From Adhaeribacter_A terreus (GTDB lineage: Bacteria > Bacteroidota > Bacteroidia > Cytophagales > Hymenobacteraceae), in NCBI RefSeq assembly GCF_042657365.1, contig NZ_JBHSKT010000010.1, positions 82,402-146,401 of the forward strand: a stretch of DNA of 64,000 nt. The letters run 5' to 3'. The notes under the pieces are model-generated. The model was not told the origin of the DNA, did not search any database, and saw only the letters and a program-made list of their open reading frames with translations. Position numbers and translations under genes: made by a program. Shown in pieces: positions 40,358 to 49,561 of this stretch (positions are counted from its first letter, which is position 1; each line of letters starts with the position of its first letter).

Positions 40358-42376
40358 ATGAAAATCCTTTTATTACGCATATTGGTTTTATTGCTTTTGT
40401 TATGTCATACAGGATCAGCAAAAGCGCAGGAACCAGTAATAGACAGTATCCGGACTGTACTTAAATTACCCCAAAAAGATTCTGTAAAAGCGATGCTTTA
40501 CTGCCGCCTTGCTGAAAATTATTTTCGTATTGATCCGCAGGAAGCTTTAGCGGCCAGTAAAAAAGCAGAAGAGATTGCCCGGCAATTAAATATGCCTTTA
40601 GTCCGGGCCCGGGCCTTGAATACCATGGGCGTAGCAAATCTCATCCTTTCCGATTTTGACCAAGCAATCAATTCCCATTACAATGCCCTCCGGATCAGAA
40701 AGCAAATGAATGATTCTCTGGGTATGGCCAACTCCATGTTGAATATCGGGAATGTATATTACAAGCTAAACAACCCGGAGAAATGCCTTGAAAATTATCA
40801 TAACGCCTTAGCGATCGCTACCAAACTTAAAGACCTGAAGGCTTTAAGCAAGATCTATAATAATATTGGCTCTGTTTATGAAAGTGAAGAAGATTATGCC
40901 AATGCTCTAGCCTATTTTGAAAAATCCATTAAAATGAAAGAGCAACTGCAGGATCTAAACGGTCTGGCAGTAAGCCTTTTTCATACGGGCAGGGTGTTTA
41001 TTCTAACGAACCAGACAGAAAAGGGGCTGGCATACATGCATAAGGCGCTTGCCCTGGAAATACAGACGAGCAATAATGTGAGCCGGGTTGTTACGTTACG
41101 CGGTCTTTCGGAAGTGTACCAAAGTTTGAATAATTTTAAACAGGCCTTGAAGTTTGCGCAACAGGGTTATGAACTTGCGAAAACCATTCAATCCAAATCT
41201 GAAATTATGTTTGCCCTGGAACGTTTGCAGGAGGTTTACAGAGCATCGAACGATTACGAAAAGGCATATAAATATTTGAGTCTGGCGGCGGTTTATAGCG
41301 ACAGCCTTAATAACGAACAATCGCTTGCTCAGCGGAATGAGCTCGAGATCAAGTACGATACCCAGCAAAAGCAACTCGAAAACCTGAAGCTGTTGTCTGA
41401 AAAAAGTATCCGTGAAAAAGAATTTGAGCGCCGGAACCTGGTTCAGGTTTTAGTAATTTTAATTGCTGTATTGTTATTTATTCTGGCATTGGCGTTCTAT
41501 TTCAGCTGGCGCCGCACAAAAAGCAACAACAAAAAATTAGTAGAGATCAATGGCCAGATCCAGCTCCGGAATCAGGAAATTCAACGTCAGCGGGAAGAGT
41601 TATCGGGCAAATCTGAACTTTTATTGAAGCAGCGAAATGAATTAGAAAAGCTGAATGATTTTAAGAATAGAATTTTCTCTATCATCGGCCACGATCTCCG
41701 TAGTCCGTTTGCTTCTTTGAAAAACTTATTCCTGATTGCACAGACAAGTAAAATGACCGAATCCGAGATCAGAACTTTTTTCCGGTTGCTGGATGAAAAA
41801 TGCGACTTCGCAAACAATTTACTGGACAATGTCTTTTTATGGGCCAGCAGCCAGTTAAGCGGATTGGTTATAAACCTTGAACCCATTCAGGTATCTGATC
41901 TGGTAGATGAAAATATCAGGTTACTGGAAACCGCAATCGAACAAAAGGACCTGCGCATTACAAATAATATTTCCGATACAATACTACCTTTAACTGAAAA
42001 AGAAAGGCTGAATTTCGTGCTGCGGAACTTAATTTCCAATGCGGTAAAATTCTCTTATCCGGGAGATGCCATCAACATTGATGCCATTGAAACAGATTAC
42101 GAAATAATTATTTCCGTTACCGATTCCGGACAAGGAATTGCAAATGAACACCTTGGTAAACTCTTTACAGCACAGCGCTTTACTACTAACGGTACAAACA
42201 ACGAAAAAGGAACCGGTTTAGGCCTTTTATTATGCAAAGAACTGTTGGAAAGCATCAATGGGAAATTATCGGTGCAAAGCCAACTGGGTGTAGGCACTAC
42301 GTTCACGGTGAAATTACCGAATAAAGTAACTGCTGATAAACCGGTAAAAATGGAAACGCATCCGGCTTTGGTTTAA
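40358..42376 (+). CDS. TPR-repeat sensor histidine kinase
   Basis: A 672-residue membrane histidine kinase. It has a signal peptide (residues 1-24), then six to seven TPR units in the periplasm (about 45-330; e.g. ALNTMGVANLILSDFDQAI, SMLNIGNVYYKLNNPEKCL). One membrane helix follows (about 365-387), then a coiled coil. The HisKA H-box is IIGHDLRSP with H445. The ATPase domain has the N-box VLRNLISNAVKFSYPG, G1 VTDSGQGIA and G2 GTGLGLLLCKELL. This TPR-kinase type is characteristic of Bacteroidota. The split single-domain regulator is transcribed divergently 243 bases away and is its likely partner. Confidence 0.93.
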   Translation: MKILLLRILVLLLLLCHTGSAKAQEPVIDSIRTVLKLPQKDSVKAMLYCRLAENYFRIDPQEALAASKKAEEIARQLNMPLVRARALNTMGVANLILSDFDQAINSHYNALRIRKQMNDSLGMANSMLNIGNVYYKLNNPEKCLENYHNALAIATKLKDLKALSKIYNNIGSVYESEEDYANALAYFEKSIKMKEQLQDLNGLAVSLFHTGRVFILTNQTEKGLAYMHKALALEIQTSNNVSRVVTLRGLSEVYQSLNNFKQALKFAQQGYELAKTIQSKSEIMFALERLQEVYRASNDYEKAYKYLSLAAVYSDSLNNEQSLAQRNELEIKYDTQQKQLENLKLLSEKSIREKEFERRNLVQVLVILIAVLLFILALAFYFSWRRTKSNNKKLVEINGQIQLRNQEIQRQREELSGKSELLLKQRNELEKLNDFKNRIFSIIGHDLRSPFASLKNLFLIAQTSKMTESEIRTFFRLLDEKCDFANNLLDNVFLWASSQLSGLVINLEPIQVSDLVDENIRLLETAIEQKDLRITNNISDTILPLTEKERLNFVLRNLISNAVKFSYPGDAINIDAIETDYEIIISVTDSGQGIANEHLGKLFTAQRFTTNGTNNEKGTGLGLLLCKELLESINGKLSVQSQLGVGTTFTVKLPNKVTADKPVKMETHPALV

Positions 42377-42464
42377 AAGATCTTGGCGCCGGAAACCGAA
42401 ACACCTGTTCTTACGATGCCCCGCAATTTGAACGAAGGCTTGTAGCATTATTGCACAAATAAGT

Positions 42465-42618
42465 AGAAGTTATCTCATAAATAGGTTAGTCATGTTGAGC
42501 GATAGCGAAACAACTTGTCGGCGGCTGGCAGTCACGTTATTTTTGGCTTTTCTGCTTCCCACCGACGAGGTCCTTCACTCACGTTCAGGATGACAGGTGT
42601 ATTTAGGAGATAGCTTCT
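42465..42618. repeat. Long inverted-ended repeat left of the efflux gene
   Basis: AGAAGTTATCTCATAAATA at the left is complementary, with mismatches, to the right end ATTTAGGAGATAGCTTCT. Inside are GTCATGTTGAGCGATAGCG and the inverse TCACGTTCAGGATGAC. A related copy of 139 bases lies right of the gene. Confidence 0.7.
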
Positions 42619-42647
42619 AATTCCCCCCGAAAGCTGGAATTCTGTTG

Positions 42648-42655
42648 TACCTTTG
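42648..42655 (+). promoter_or_regulatory. -7 box of the efflux-pump gene
   Basis: TACCTTTG matches TAnnTTTG, 19 bases before the ATG at 42675; the flanking GTACCTTTGCGG is the same as at the ABC-F promoter. Confidence 0.6.
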
Positions 42656-42674
42656 CGGCCTTTTATCTTAATCC

Positions 42675-43910
42675 ATGACACGTAAAAAATACCTGGGCCT
42701 GATCCTGATTTTAGGTACCCTCACGGCGCTTGGCCCATTTTCCATCGATATGTACTTGCCTGGCTTCCCGGCTATTGCGCAGGATCTTAAAACTACCACT
42801 GCCGAAGTTGCCTTGTCATTATCCAGCTTTTTTGTGGGTATTTCGGCCGGGCAACTTTTATACGGTCCCCTACTCGATCGCTTCGGCAGGAAAAAGCCGC
42901 TTTACTTCGGGCTGGTGGTTTACATTTTAAGTTCAATTGCCTGCGCCATGGCTACTTCCATCGATGCCTTGGTAATGTTGCGTTTCGTGCAGGCCGTGGG
43001 CAGTTGCGCCGCCGGGGTTGCTTCGGTGGCCATGGTGCGCGACCTGTTTCCGGTAGAAGAAAGTGCGAAAGTTTTTTCGTTGCTGATGCTCGTAGTAGGC
43101 GTGTCGCCGATGATCGCACCTACGGTGGGCGGTTACGTTACAGTGGCTTTTGGCTGGCAATCGGTTTTCCTGATCCTGGCGGGCATGGGCGCTTGTATTT
43201 TAGCGGCAGTCTATTTCGGTTTACCCGAAAGCAGCAAACCCGATCCTTCATTATCCCTGAAACCAAGACCCATTATCACTAACTTTTTAGCCGTGATCAG
43301 GATCCCGCAATTTGTGACTTACGCACTGGCTGGGGCTGTTTCTTTTTCCGGCTTGCTTACTTACGTTTCCGGATCGCCGCTTTTGTTTATGGAAATATTT
43401 CAGGTAGGCGAAAAAACGTATGGCTGGATCTTCGCATTTCTTTCGCTTGGTTTAATTGGAGCAAGCCAGGTAAACAGCCTCATGCACCGGAAATTTCGCA
43501 GCGAACAGATCATTGTGGTAGCCATCATTTTCCAGGTACTGGTCGGTTTTTTACTCTTTTCCGGTACCGTTTTCGACTGGCTGGGTTTGTACGGAACCAT
43601 TGCCGTAATCTTTGCTTTTTTATGTTGCCTGGGTTTTACATTTCCGAACGCTTCCGCACTTTCCATGGCTCCTTTCAGTAAAAATGCGGGCAGCGCTTCG
43701 GCTTTAATGGGCGCTATTCAAATGGGTTTAGGGGCGTTGGCTACGGTTGTCTTAAGCATTTTCAACGATCAAACCGCAATTCCAATGGCCGTGATCATGG
43801 CAGGTTCGGCACTTTTAGCGTTGATGATCTTACTGCTGGGCCGCACTTTTATCCGGAAAAACCATAGCGTTTCGGAAGAAAAAGAAATGGTTGTGGGTAA
43901 TTTTCATTAG
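42675..43910 (+). CDS. Bcr/CflA-family multidrug efflux MFS transporter
   Basis: A 411-residue inner-membrane drug:proton antiporter with twelve expected helices. PFSIDMYLPGFPAIAQDL (residues 21-38) is the Bcr/CflA motif. GQLLYGPLLDRFGRKKPL (about 59-76) is the MFS loop-2 signature. RFVQAVGSCAAG and the antiporter motif GVSPMIAPTVGGYV (about 141-154) are present. The C-terminal tail RTFIRKNHSVSEEKEM overlaps a 30-bp repeat match at 43845-43874. The gene is flanked by two related long hairpin repeats, the right one beginning directly after its stop, which suggests a cassette that has moved or could recombine out. Confidence 0.93.
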   Translation: MTRKKYLGLILILGTLTALGPFSIDMYLPGFPAIAQDLKTTTAEVALSLSSFFVGISAGQLLYGPLLDRFGRKKPLYFGLVVYILSSIACAMATSIDALVMLRFVQAVGSCAAGVASVAMVRDLFPVEESAKVFSLLMLVVGVSPMIAPTVGGYVTVAFGWQSVFLILAGMGACILAAVYFGLPESSKPDPSLSLKPRPIITNFLAVIRIPQFVTYALAGAVSFSGLLTYVSGSPLLFMEIFQVGEKTYGWIFAFLSLGLIGASQVNSLMHRKFRSEQIIVVAIIFQVLVGFLLFSGTVFDWLGLYGTIAVIFAFLCCLGFTFPNASALSMAPFSKNAGSASALMGAIQMGLGALATVVLSIFNDQTAIPMAVIMAGSALLALMILLLGRTFIRKNHSVSEEKEMVVGNFH

Positions 43911-44049
43911 TGCTATCTCATAAACGGGTTTGTCATATTGAGCGCTAGCGAAACAACTTGTCGGCTCTTTGTAGAAAAGTTGCTACTGGGCGCCGACAAG
44001 GTCCTTCGCTAGAGTTCAGGATGACAGATGGATTTATGAGATAGTTTCT
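43911..44049. repeat. Long inverted-ended repeat right of the efflux gene
   Basis: It begins TGCTATCTCATAAACG and ends ATTTATGAGATAGTTTCT, so its own ends pair. The body GAGCGCTAGCGAAACAACTT matches the left copy's GAGCGATAGCGAAACAACTT. It starts at the base after the efflux gene's stop. Confidence 0.7.
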
Positions 44050-44072
44050 AACCAATCTGCACCCTGCATTTT

Positions 44073-44102
44073 ACTTTTTACCTTAAAAACGATACCGTTT
44101 TA
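44073..44102 (-). repeat. 30-bp bipartite repeat copy
   Basis: On the minus strand it begins TAAAACGGTATCGTTTTT and ends GTAAAAAGT, between the efflux flank and the LEA gene stop. Confidence 0.75.
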
Positions 44103-44178
44103 GGTCAGTTTACCGAACCTGAAAAAGCTTGCAATAATTCTTCGGTAACCTAGATTTAAGAGAAACCTGGATCAAGAC

Positions 44179-46644
44179 TTATTGCGGCGGGTTTCGAAGC
44201 GTTTTTTTCTGTTTCAGATTGCTCTGGTTATGGTTTTCAAAGATCACAAAAACGTTGCTGAGTTTAGGGTTATCGGTGCGAAGCTGGGCCGTGGCATTAA
44301 TTTTATAATCGATCAGCGGCGGGCCAAGCAATTGTCTTTTCAGGAGTTTCAGGGCTTCCCAGACGCTTAAATTCATGGGCACCAATACTTCACTTATGCC
44401 GGTAGGGATATTGTAGGTGCGGTTTATTTTCCCGCAGATCTCCACGCCGTTTTCCAGGCTTACCCGGTAGTCGATATTTTTAATGGTAAGGCCCTTTACA
44501 TTGGCATTCTGAACGGCTACCACGGCATTAAACTTTAGCCCCTGCCCAAAACCGAAGCCCCGTAATTTTAATCTTTGCAACAAAGTAACCGGCGAAGCGG
44601 GCGTGGCAATGCGGGTGTTCAGATCCAGCTGCACATCCTGGCTGCTTAAATTCCCCAGGCTCAGAACCAGCGAAGTCGGGAAATTCAGATACATGCTGTC
44701 CTGTTGCTGGCTTCGGTTTACGTGGTCTTCCCAGAGTCCGTAATTTACGCCCAGCGTGTGCCAGGCAAACGTATTGGTATTGGGCGCCAGATCCAGATTG
44801 AGTTTTTCTTCCGATTTTCCTACCGATTCGTTATCGTGGATTACATCTACCTGCAGCTGCGAAATGTGGATGGTAGCCGGTAAGGTATTGTAAATAGCCG
44901 CGTACATGTGTACCCAGGCAGTGTCGTAGTGCATGGTAATATTCAGCGTATCGATCTTACTGAACTCGGGCATAAAATCCGGCGTGCCTTTGGAATTGAT
45001 GTTGTAAACGCCGCTCGTTTGCAGCGTAATATCGGTTTGGTTCAGCAAGCTGTTGGGCGCAGTAACGGCAGCCGTTCCGGTAAAAGTATATGGCCAGCTT
45101 TCAATACCTTGCACCAATCCTTTGGTCAGTTGGTTCGCATTGTCACCAGAAAGATCTACCGGAATTTCTACCTCGGTTTTCCCGGAATCGAGCAAGATCG
45201 TTTGCTGCGTTTTCCCGGTAATATCTATATCGTTTTTCAGCAGCAAATGGTACCGGAAATTGTCGAGTTGCAAACGGTCTGGGTTCTGACTTTGGATCTT
45301 CAGTTTAACCAGCAGTTGCGCGCCAAGTTCCGGATCTAATTGCTTTATCTTAACATCCACAAATTCAAACGAAGGGCTTTTGGTAACGGGAACGGTTATC
45401 TTTTTCCTGACCGATATTTGTTGCGGTTTGCTTCCTTTCAGGTTATAATAAAAACGCATCTCCACATCCAACGGTATTTCTTTTTCTCCCGACGGTTGCG
45501 CCATTAATTGCTGATATTCTGCATTGTTTACCGTTAAAGGTAGTTCGAGTTTCTGGTTGCCTTTGGCCGGAAGCGTTTTTTCGAAATCCTTGCCGCCTTG
45601 GGCCACAACTTTGCCTTTATGCCGCAAAAAATACCGGGCGCTATCCAGATACAACGGCAGTTTGGTAGGGTTATGAAGCAGCAGTTCAGCTTGCAGGTAC
45701 GTGTTTTTCTCTTTGGTTTGCAGTCGTAGATTTTCCAGGTGTTTTACCGTCGGCATGGCCATCGGGCCGCTGCCAATTTTACGGGTATCCAGGGTGCCGG
45801 CTTTAGTTACACTTACCGCCGTATTTTCGAACAGTTTATGATTAGCTTTTATATCTGCGGAAACGTTTGCTTCGTAAGGCCAGACATGTTTTTTGCTCAG
45901 TTTCTGCCGGATGAGTTCAATCACTTCAGATGTTTCCAGGTGCACTGGTACCGCTACCATTTTGGCCCCGTTTTTAATATGGAAAGCAGTATCCGTTTTG
46001 CCGTTAATCACCATGCTATCAGATAAACGAATGGCGTATTGCAGGTTGGTAATTTCCAGATCCGGCAGGTTAACGTTTTCGGTATTCAGGTTCAGCTGAA
46101 AGATATAACCGCCTTCAGGACTGAAGCTTTTTACGAAGAACGTATCGATCTGCAGCGCCGGTTTCTGGGGAATGGCGGTAGTAAGCGTGCGGTTTATGGC
46201 AACATTTTGCGGCCCTATGAAAGGCGGATCAGCATAGATTTGTACCAACACCTCCAATTCCAGACTATCCTGGCTTTGCGGCTGCGTCAGCAATTTCCGG
46301 TAGCGGTCTTTATCCAGCAATAAACTGAAATCGAACGTCTGCTCTTGTAATGCCGGCAAGCTTTGCTCCTGTACTTGTTTTCCCCAACCTATTTTCTCGC
46401 CTTTGTGCCGGATCTGGTACGAAACGCTATCTATTTGAAAGGAAAAAGGCAAGCGATTCTGCATCCGGATTCCTGCCTGTACCACTGTCGTATCTTTGCC
46501 CCATTCTACATGCAGTTTCGTTACCGCTTTCACCTTCGGGTAAAAAAAATGCCGGTTGTAAAACAGCAAAGTTCCCAGCAAACCAATAAGCAGCAGGAAG
46601 CCCGCAATCATTAAACCCGCCTTTTTCTTGTTGCTATTACTCAC
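44179..46644 (-). CDS. Membrane-anchored LEA type 2 (WHy-domain) repeat protein
   Basis: An 821-residue envelope protein with an N-terminal signal anchor (residues about 9-30). It then has six WHy/LEA14-like units about 130 residues apart. Their cores are RLPFSFQIDSVSYQIRHKG, VNLPDLEITNLQYAIRLSD, KLPLYLDSARYFLRHKG, RLQLDNFRYHLLLKND, TIHISQLQVDVIHDNE and VKGLTIKNIDYRVSLENG. Each is followed by a G(K/W)-type turn and a V.VPV strand. LEA type 2 proteins are linked with desiccation or stress protection and lipid/metal binding, but this tandem form is not assigned. The start codon is GTG. No partner gene is close. Confidence 0.75.
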   Translation of the reverse strand: MSNSNKKKAGLMIAGFLLLIGLLGTLLFYNRHFFYPKVKAVTKLHVEWGKDTTVVQAGIRMQNRLPFSFQIDSVSYQIRHKGEKIGWGKQVQEQSLPALQEQTFDFSLLLDKDRYRKLLTQPQSQDSLELEVLVQIYADPPFIGPQNVAINRTLTTAIPQKPALQIDTFFVKSFSPEGGYIFQLNLNTENVNLPDLEITNLQYAIRLSDSMVINGKTDTAFHIKNGAKMVAVPVHLETSEVIELIRQKLSKKHVWPYEANVSADIKANHKLFENTAVSVTKAGTLDTRKIGSGPMAMPTVKHLENLRLQTKEKNTYLQAELLLHNPTKLPLYLDSARYFLRHKGKVVAQGGKDFEKTLPAKGNQKLELPLTVNNAEYQQLMAQPSGEKEIPLDVEMRFYYNLKGSKPQQISVRKKITVPVTKSPSFEFVDVKIKQLDPELGAQLLVKLKIQSQNPDRLQLDNFRYHLLLKNDIDITGKTQQTILLDSGKTEVEIPVDLSGDNANQLTKGLVQGIESWPYTFTGTAAVTAPNSLLNQTDITLQTSGVYNINSKGTPDFMPEFSKIDTLNITMHYDTAWVHMYAAIYNTLPATIHISQLQVDVIHDNESVGKSEEKLNLDLAPNTNTFAWHTLGVNYGLWEDHVNRSQQQDSMYLNFPTSLVLSLGNLSSQDVQLDLNTRIATPASPVTLLQRLKLRGFGFGQGLKFNAVVAVQNANVKGLTIKNIDYRVSLENGVEICGKINRTYNIPTGISEVLVPMNLSVWEALKLLKRQLLGPPLIDYKINATAQLRTDNPKLSNVFVIFENHNQSNLKQKKTLRNPPQ

Positions 46645-46887
46645 TCCGTGTCAAATAATTTCCGAATTCGTTAAACGGAAATAAAGGCTGAAAAGCTGTT
46701 TCTTGCGATTTCATTTTAGCGGAAAATTGCTCCTCTCCTATTACTAAGCAGCAACGCTATTGCAGAATATAAAACACATCTTTATTCAGGATTTTCAAAT
46801 TTCCTTCGGAGGTGGCAAAGTGAAGGCAAGAGAATTTTCGGATTATTTATACATGTATTCCGTACCTTCCCGATAAAGAAAAATGCT

Positions 46888-47913
46888 ATGCTGCAACGCC
46901 AGGTTTACCGCATGCCCAAAGCCGGTTCCATTAATCATTTGAAACTTACTACCGAAGAACTAGAAGCGCCTAAACCTGATGAAGTCTGCGTGCAGGTAAA
47001 AGCCATTGGGCTGAACTTTGCCGATATTTTCGCCATGCAGGGACTTTATAGTGCCACGCCGGCAAGTTCCTTCATTCCCGGCCTCGAATTTTCCGGGGAA
47101 ATAATTGCCGTGGGTGAAGCCGTGCAAACCTGGAAAGTGGGCGATAAAGTAATGGGTGCAACGAAGTTTGGCGGCTACGTGTCGCACATTAATGTAAACG
47201 AACGTTACGTGGTGCCGCTGCCCGAAAGCTGGAGTTTTGAAGAAGGCGCCGGTTTCCTGGTGCAGGGCCTTACAGCTTATTACGCGTTAAAAGAACTCGG
47301 AAACCTGCAAAGCGGCATGTCGGTGCTGATCCATAGTGCGGCCGGTGGCGTAGGAATTCTGGCTAACCGCATCTGCAAAAAGTTTGGCGCTTTTACCATT
47401 GGCACCGTTGGCCGCGCCGGAAAAGTAGATTTCCTGAAGCAAGAAGAAGCGTACGATGCTGTAATTTTGCGCGATAAACATTTTCCGGAAAAACTAAAAA
47501 CTGCGCTGAACGGCCGGCCCTTAAACCTGATCATGGAATGCATTGGCGGCCAAATACTGGAACAAGGCTGGAAAATGCTGGCGCCTATGGGACGCATGGT
47601 GGTTTACGGCAATGCCAGTTTCACGAGCCACGGTTCGCGGCCCAATTACCCGAAGCTGTTCTGGAAATTCCTGAAACGCCCGAAGATCGATCCGCTGAAA
47701 TTACCCACCGAAAACAAGTCGCTGATGGGTTTTAACCTCATTTATCTCTACGAACAAACCGACCTGATGCACCGCTTACTCGCCGAACTGCAAACGCTCG
47801 AACTAAAGCCCCAGCACATCGGCCACGTTTTTCCTTTCAAAGAAATGCACCAGGCCATTCACTTGTTTCAGCAGGGAAAAACGGTAGGGAAAGTGGTGGT
47901 AAAAGTCGGGTAA
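46888..47913 (+). CDS. Zinc-independent MDR quinone oxidoreductase (VAT-1-like)
   Basis: A 341-residue medium-chain NAD(P)H:quinone oxidoreductase. GLNFADIFAMQGLY (48-61) and PGLEFSGEIIAVGEAV (about 70-85) are the family marks. The nucleotide site is SAAGGVGILANRI near 152-164. The C-terminus is HIGHVFPFKEMHQAIHLFQQGKTVGKVVVKVG, typical of the branch. Catalytic zinc ligands are absent. A decayed copy of its last 80 bases lies about 700 bases downstream at 48591-48675. The ATG context GAAAAATGCTATGC resembles the left half of the 30-bp repeat. Confidence 0.9.
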   Translation: MLQRQVYRMPKAGSINHLKLTTEELEAPKPDEVCVQVKAIGLNFADIFAMQGLYSATPASSFIPGLEFSGEIIAVGEAVQTWKVGDKVMGATKFGGYVSHINVNERYVVPLPESWSFEEGAGFLVQGLTAYYALKELGNLQSGMSVLIHSAAGGVGILANRICKKFGAFTIGTVGRAGKVDFLKQEEAYDAVILRDKHFPEKLKTALNGRPLNLIMECIGGQILEQGWKMLAPMGRMVVYGNASFTSHGSRPNYPKLFWKFLKRPKIDPLKLPTENKSLMGFNLIYLYEQTDLMHRLLAELQTLELKPQHIGHVFPFKEMHQAIHLFQQGKTVGKVVVKVG

Positions 47914-47959
47914 TTAAATAGATTTCTAAACCAAAGAAGCACCCGGTGAAATTACCGGT

Positions 47960-48364
47960 TTATTCTTCCAGCCAGGCCAAAGCTTCTTCCTTAGTCGCAA
48001 AATTCTTAAAGGTAATATCCACCTCCATAGCGGTACTTATTTCCTGAAAGAAGTTATCGAACAGATTCGCATAGACAGAATCGGGCCGTTTTACGCGGGC
48101 CAGTTTCCGGAGCGGGGTTTGCGCCAGGCCACTTACAAACAATTCCATCATCTCCCGGAAACCTGCATCGGAATGGTTGATGATACAGTGGCTGGCATCT
48201 ATAATAAATTTAGAAGCATTACACCGGATAAGAGTGCTGATTATTTCGGAAAAAGGTTCTTCCAGGTGCTGGATCGTATAAGGACCAAATTCCGGCCACT
48301 TGGCATAAAGTATTCCTTTTTGCGCATCGTAACTAAACTGCAACTGGGTATTACCTAAAATCAT
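47960..48364 (-). CDS. STAS/SpoIIAA-like small protein
   Basis: A 134-residue soluble protein resembling SpoIIAA/STAS-fold proteins common in Bacteroidota. It has strand LQFSYDAQKGILYAKWPEFG, helix IQHLEEPFSEIISTLI, strand KFIIDASH and further helix-strand pairs, ending EEALAWLEE. No catalytic motif is seen. Such proteins are often regulatory or membrane-associating adaptors, but no function is known for this one. It is convergent with the quinone oxidoreductase gene, 46 bases away. Family assignment is by fold-like pattern only. Confidence 0.65.
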   Translation of the reverse strand: MILGNTQLQFSYDAQKGILYAKWPEFGPYTIQHLEEPFSEIISTLIRCNASKFIIDASHCIINHSDAGFREMMELFVSGLAQTPLRKLARVKRPDSVYANLFDNFFQEISTAMEVDITFKNFATKEEALAWLEE

Positions 48365-48590
48365 AACATTTGATTTTAATCCGAACCTTGCCTGCTAATT
48401 CTTTGCGCTTACTGAAGTATTTACTAAAAGTTTCTATTTAATTTTTTCTTGTGAGGGTGCAATGCTAAAGCAGTTGTATTCCCTGCACTTCCGAAAACTA
48501 AGCTTTGGTATTATAAATAAATTCAACTACCAGCAAGCTAATGATTAATAACCCGGTTATATTCTTAACAGTTCTATTTCAAGCATATTT
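48365..48590. other. Gene-free AT-rich spacer
   Basis: Upstream of the STAS-like gene; no ORF, hairpin or repeat copy was seen before the oxidoreductase remnant. Confidence 0.5.
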
Positions 48591-48675
48591 CACGTTTGGT
48601 GATGTAAATCCAAGCCATTTGCTTGTTTTTAAAAGAGAAAAAACGGTAGGAAAAATGGTGGTAAAAGTAGAGTAG
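48591..48675 (+). pseudogene. Remnant of the 3' end of a quinone oxidoreductase gene
   Basis: CACGTTT, CAAGCCATT and CTTGTTTT, followed by AAAACGGTAGGAAAAATGG and GGTAAAAGTAGAGTAG, align with the last about 80 bases of the gene ending at 47913 (CACGTTT, CAGGCCATT, CTTGTTTC, AAAACGGTAGGGAAAGTGG, GGTAAAAGTCGGGTAA). The end still reads KTVGKMVVKVE and a stop, with a frame change a little upstream. A partial duplication or the relic of a second gene copy. Confidence 0.6.
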
Positions 48676-48796
48676 TAGAAATTTGGTATTTTTTTTAACT
48701 TGGTCAGTTTCAAATTTTCTCTTTCGCTTGCAGTCAAATATTAGGCTGTCCCGACCCTATTGAGAATAAGTTGACGATTGCTTTAACAACCGGTTA

Positions 48797-48850
48797 TTAA
48801 TCAAAAAACAAAGCCGCTCCTCATGAGGGGCGGCTTTGTTTTTTGATTAA
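48797..48850. terminator. Near-perfect 54-base palindromic terminator
   Basis: TTAATCAAAAAACAAAGCCG pairs with its exact complement around CTCCTCATGAGGGG. It lies 35 bases after the stop of the minus-strand lipoprotein gene and could act in both directions. Confidence 0.85.
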
Positions 48851-48885
48851 TAAATAATGGAAAAAAAGTTAGGTTTAAAACCTAT

Positions 48886-49332
48886 TTATTGTTTTGGTAT
48901 AAGGTGCCATTCTATATTAGTGGGATTGCCACTAACAAATGCGCCTCGTTTTAATTTTAAAGAGTTAGCAGTTAAATCTAAAATTGTCCAATTTACTTCA
49001 GAAGGGGTATCTGGATCAAGTGTTAAAATGGATTCATTAGACTGGAATTCCCATGGTCCAGAATGTGAAAATGACACGTGAAAAGCAACATAAGTACTAT
49101 CCGTAAAAATATAGTAACCATTTTTATATCCAATTGAAAGTGGATCATCGATTATATCGACACCATTATAGATCAGCGCTTTCGTTTTCCACTCTTTAAT
49201 AAGCAATTCCTTCTTAGTTGGTTGCACAACTACCGGTTGGGGATCTTTGTTTTTGTTATCATCACCGCAGGAAGTGGTTATAATTGATACAGCCGCTAAA
49301 ATTGCGAATAATAGTTTGTCGAGGTTTCTCAT
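48886..49332 (-). CDS. Lipocalin-like lipoprotein
   Basis: A 148-residue lipoprotein. MRNLDKLLFAILAAVSIITTSC gives a lipobox Cys at residue 22. A short charged linker GDDNKNKDPQP follows, then a beta-rich domain (about 40-148) with the pattern WKTKALIYNGVDIIDDP, YIFTDSTYVAFHV, WEFQSNESILTLDPDT and NWTILDLTANSLKLKRG. This is the lipocalin-like fold often seen in Bacteroidota outer-membrane lipoproteins. Ligand and function are unknown. It is a single gene, ended by the strong palindromic terminator. Confidence 0.78.
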   Translation of the reverse strand: MRNLDKLLFAILAAVSIITTSCGDDNKNKDPQPVVVQPTKKELLIKEWKTKALIYNGVDIIDDPLSIGYKNGYYIFTDSTYVAFHVSFSHSGPWEFQSNESILTLDPDTPSEVNWTILDLTANSLKLKRGAFVSGNPTNIEWHLIPKQ

Positions 49333-49513
49333 AGTAATTATTTAAGTAGATTTTTAATTACAGTTTATTCCAGACTTAACTAGGTGCCTGCATAATTTGC
49401 AGGCAATATTTTAAACTAGGTAAGCTTCAGATTACAAACCTATAACATTATAATAATCTACCAAATGTCCTTAAACATTTCCAGAACATTTTTTTAACTT
49501 CGACCAGTAAAAC

Positions 49514-49543
49514 AAAAAAGCCCTGCTTTCACAGGGCTTTTTC
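49514..49543 (-). terminator. Terminator of the M3 peptidase gene
   Basis: AAAAAGCCCTG pairs with CAGGGCTTTTT around CTTTCA, 19 bases after the stop at 49562. Confidence 0.85.
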
Positions 49544-49561
49544 TTTGCAACACATTTAAAC

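Noticed and set aside
46878..46907. A 30-bp repeat copy at the quinone oxidoreductase start
   Set aside because: Only the left half AAAAATGCTATGC fits; the right half is GGTTTAC, so the match is probably chance.
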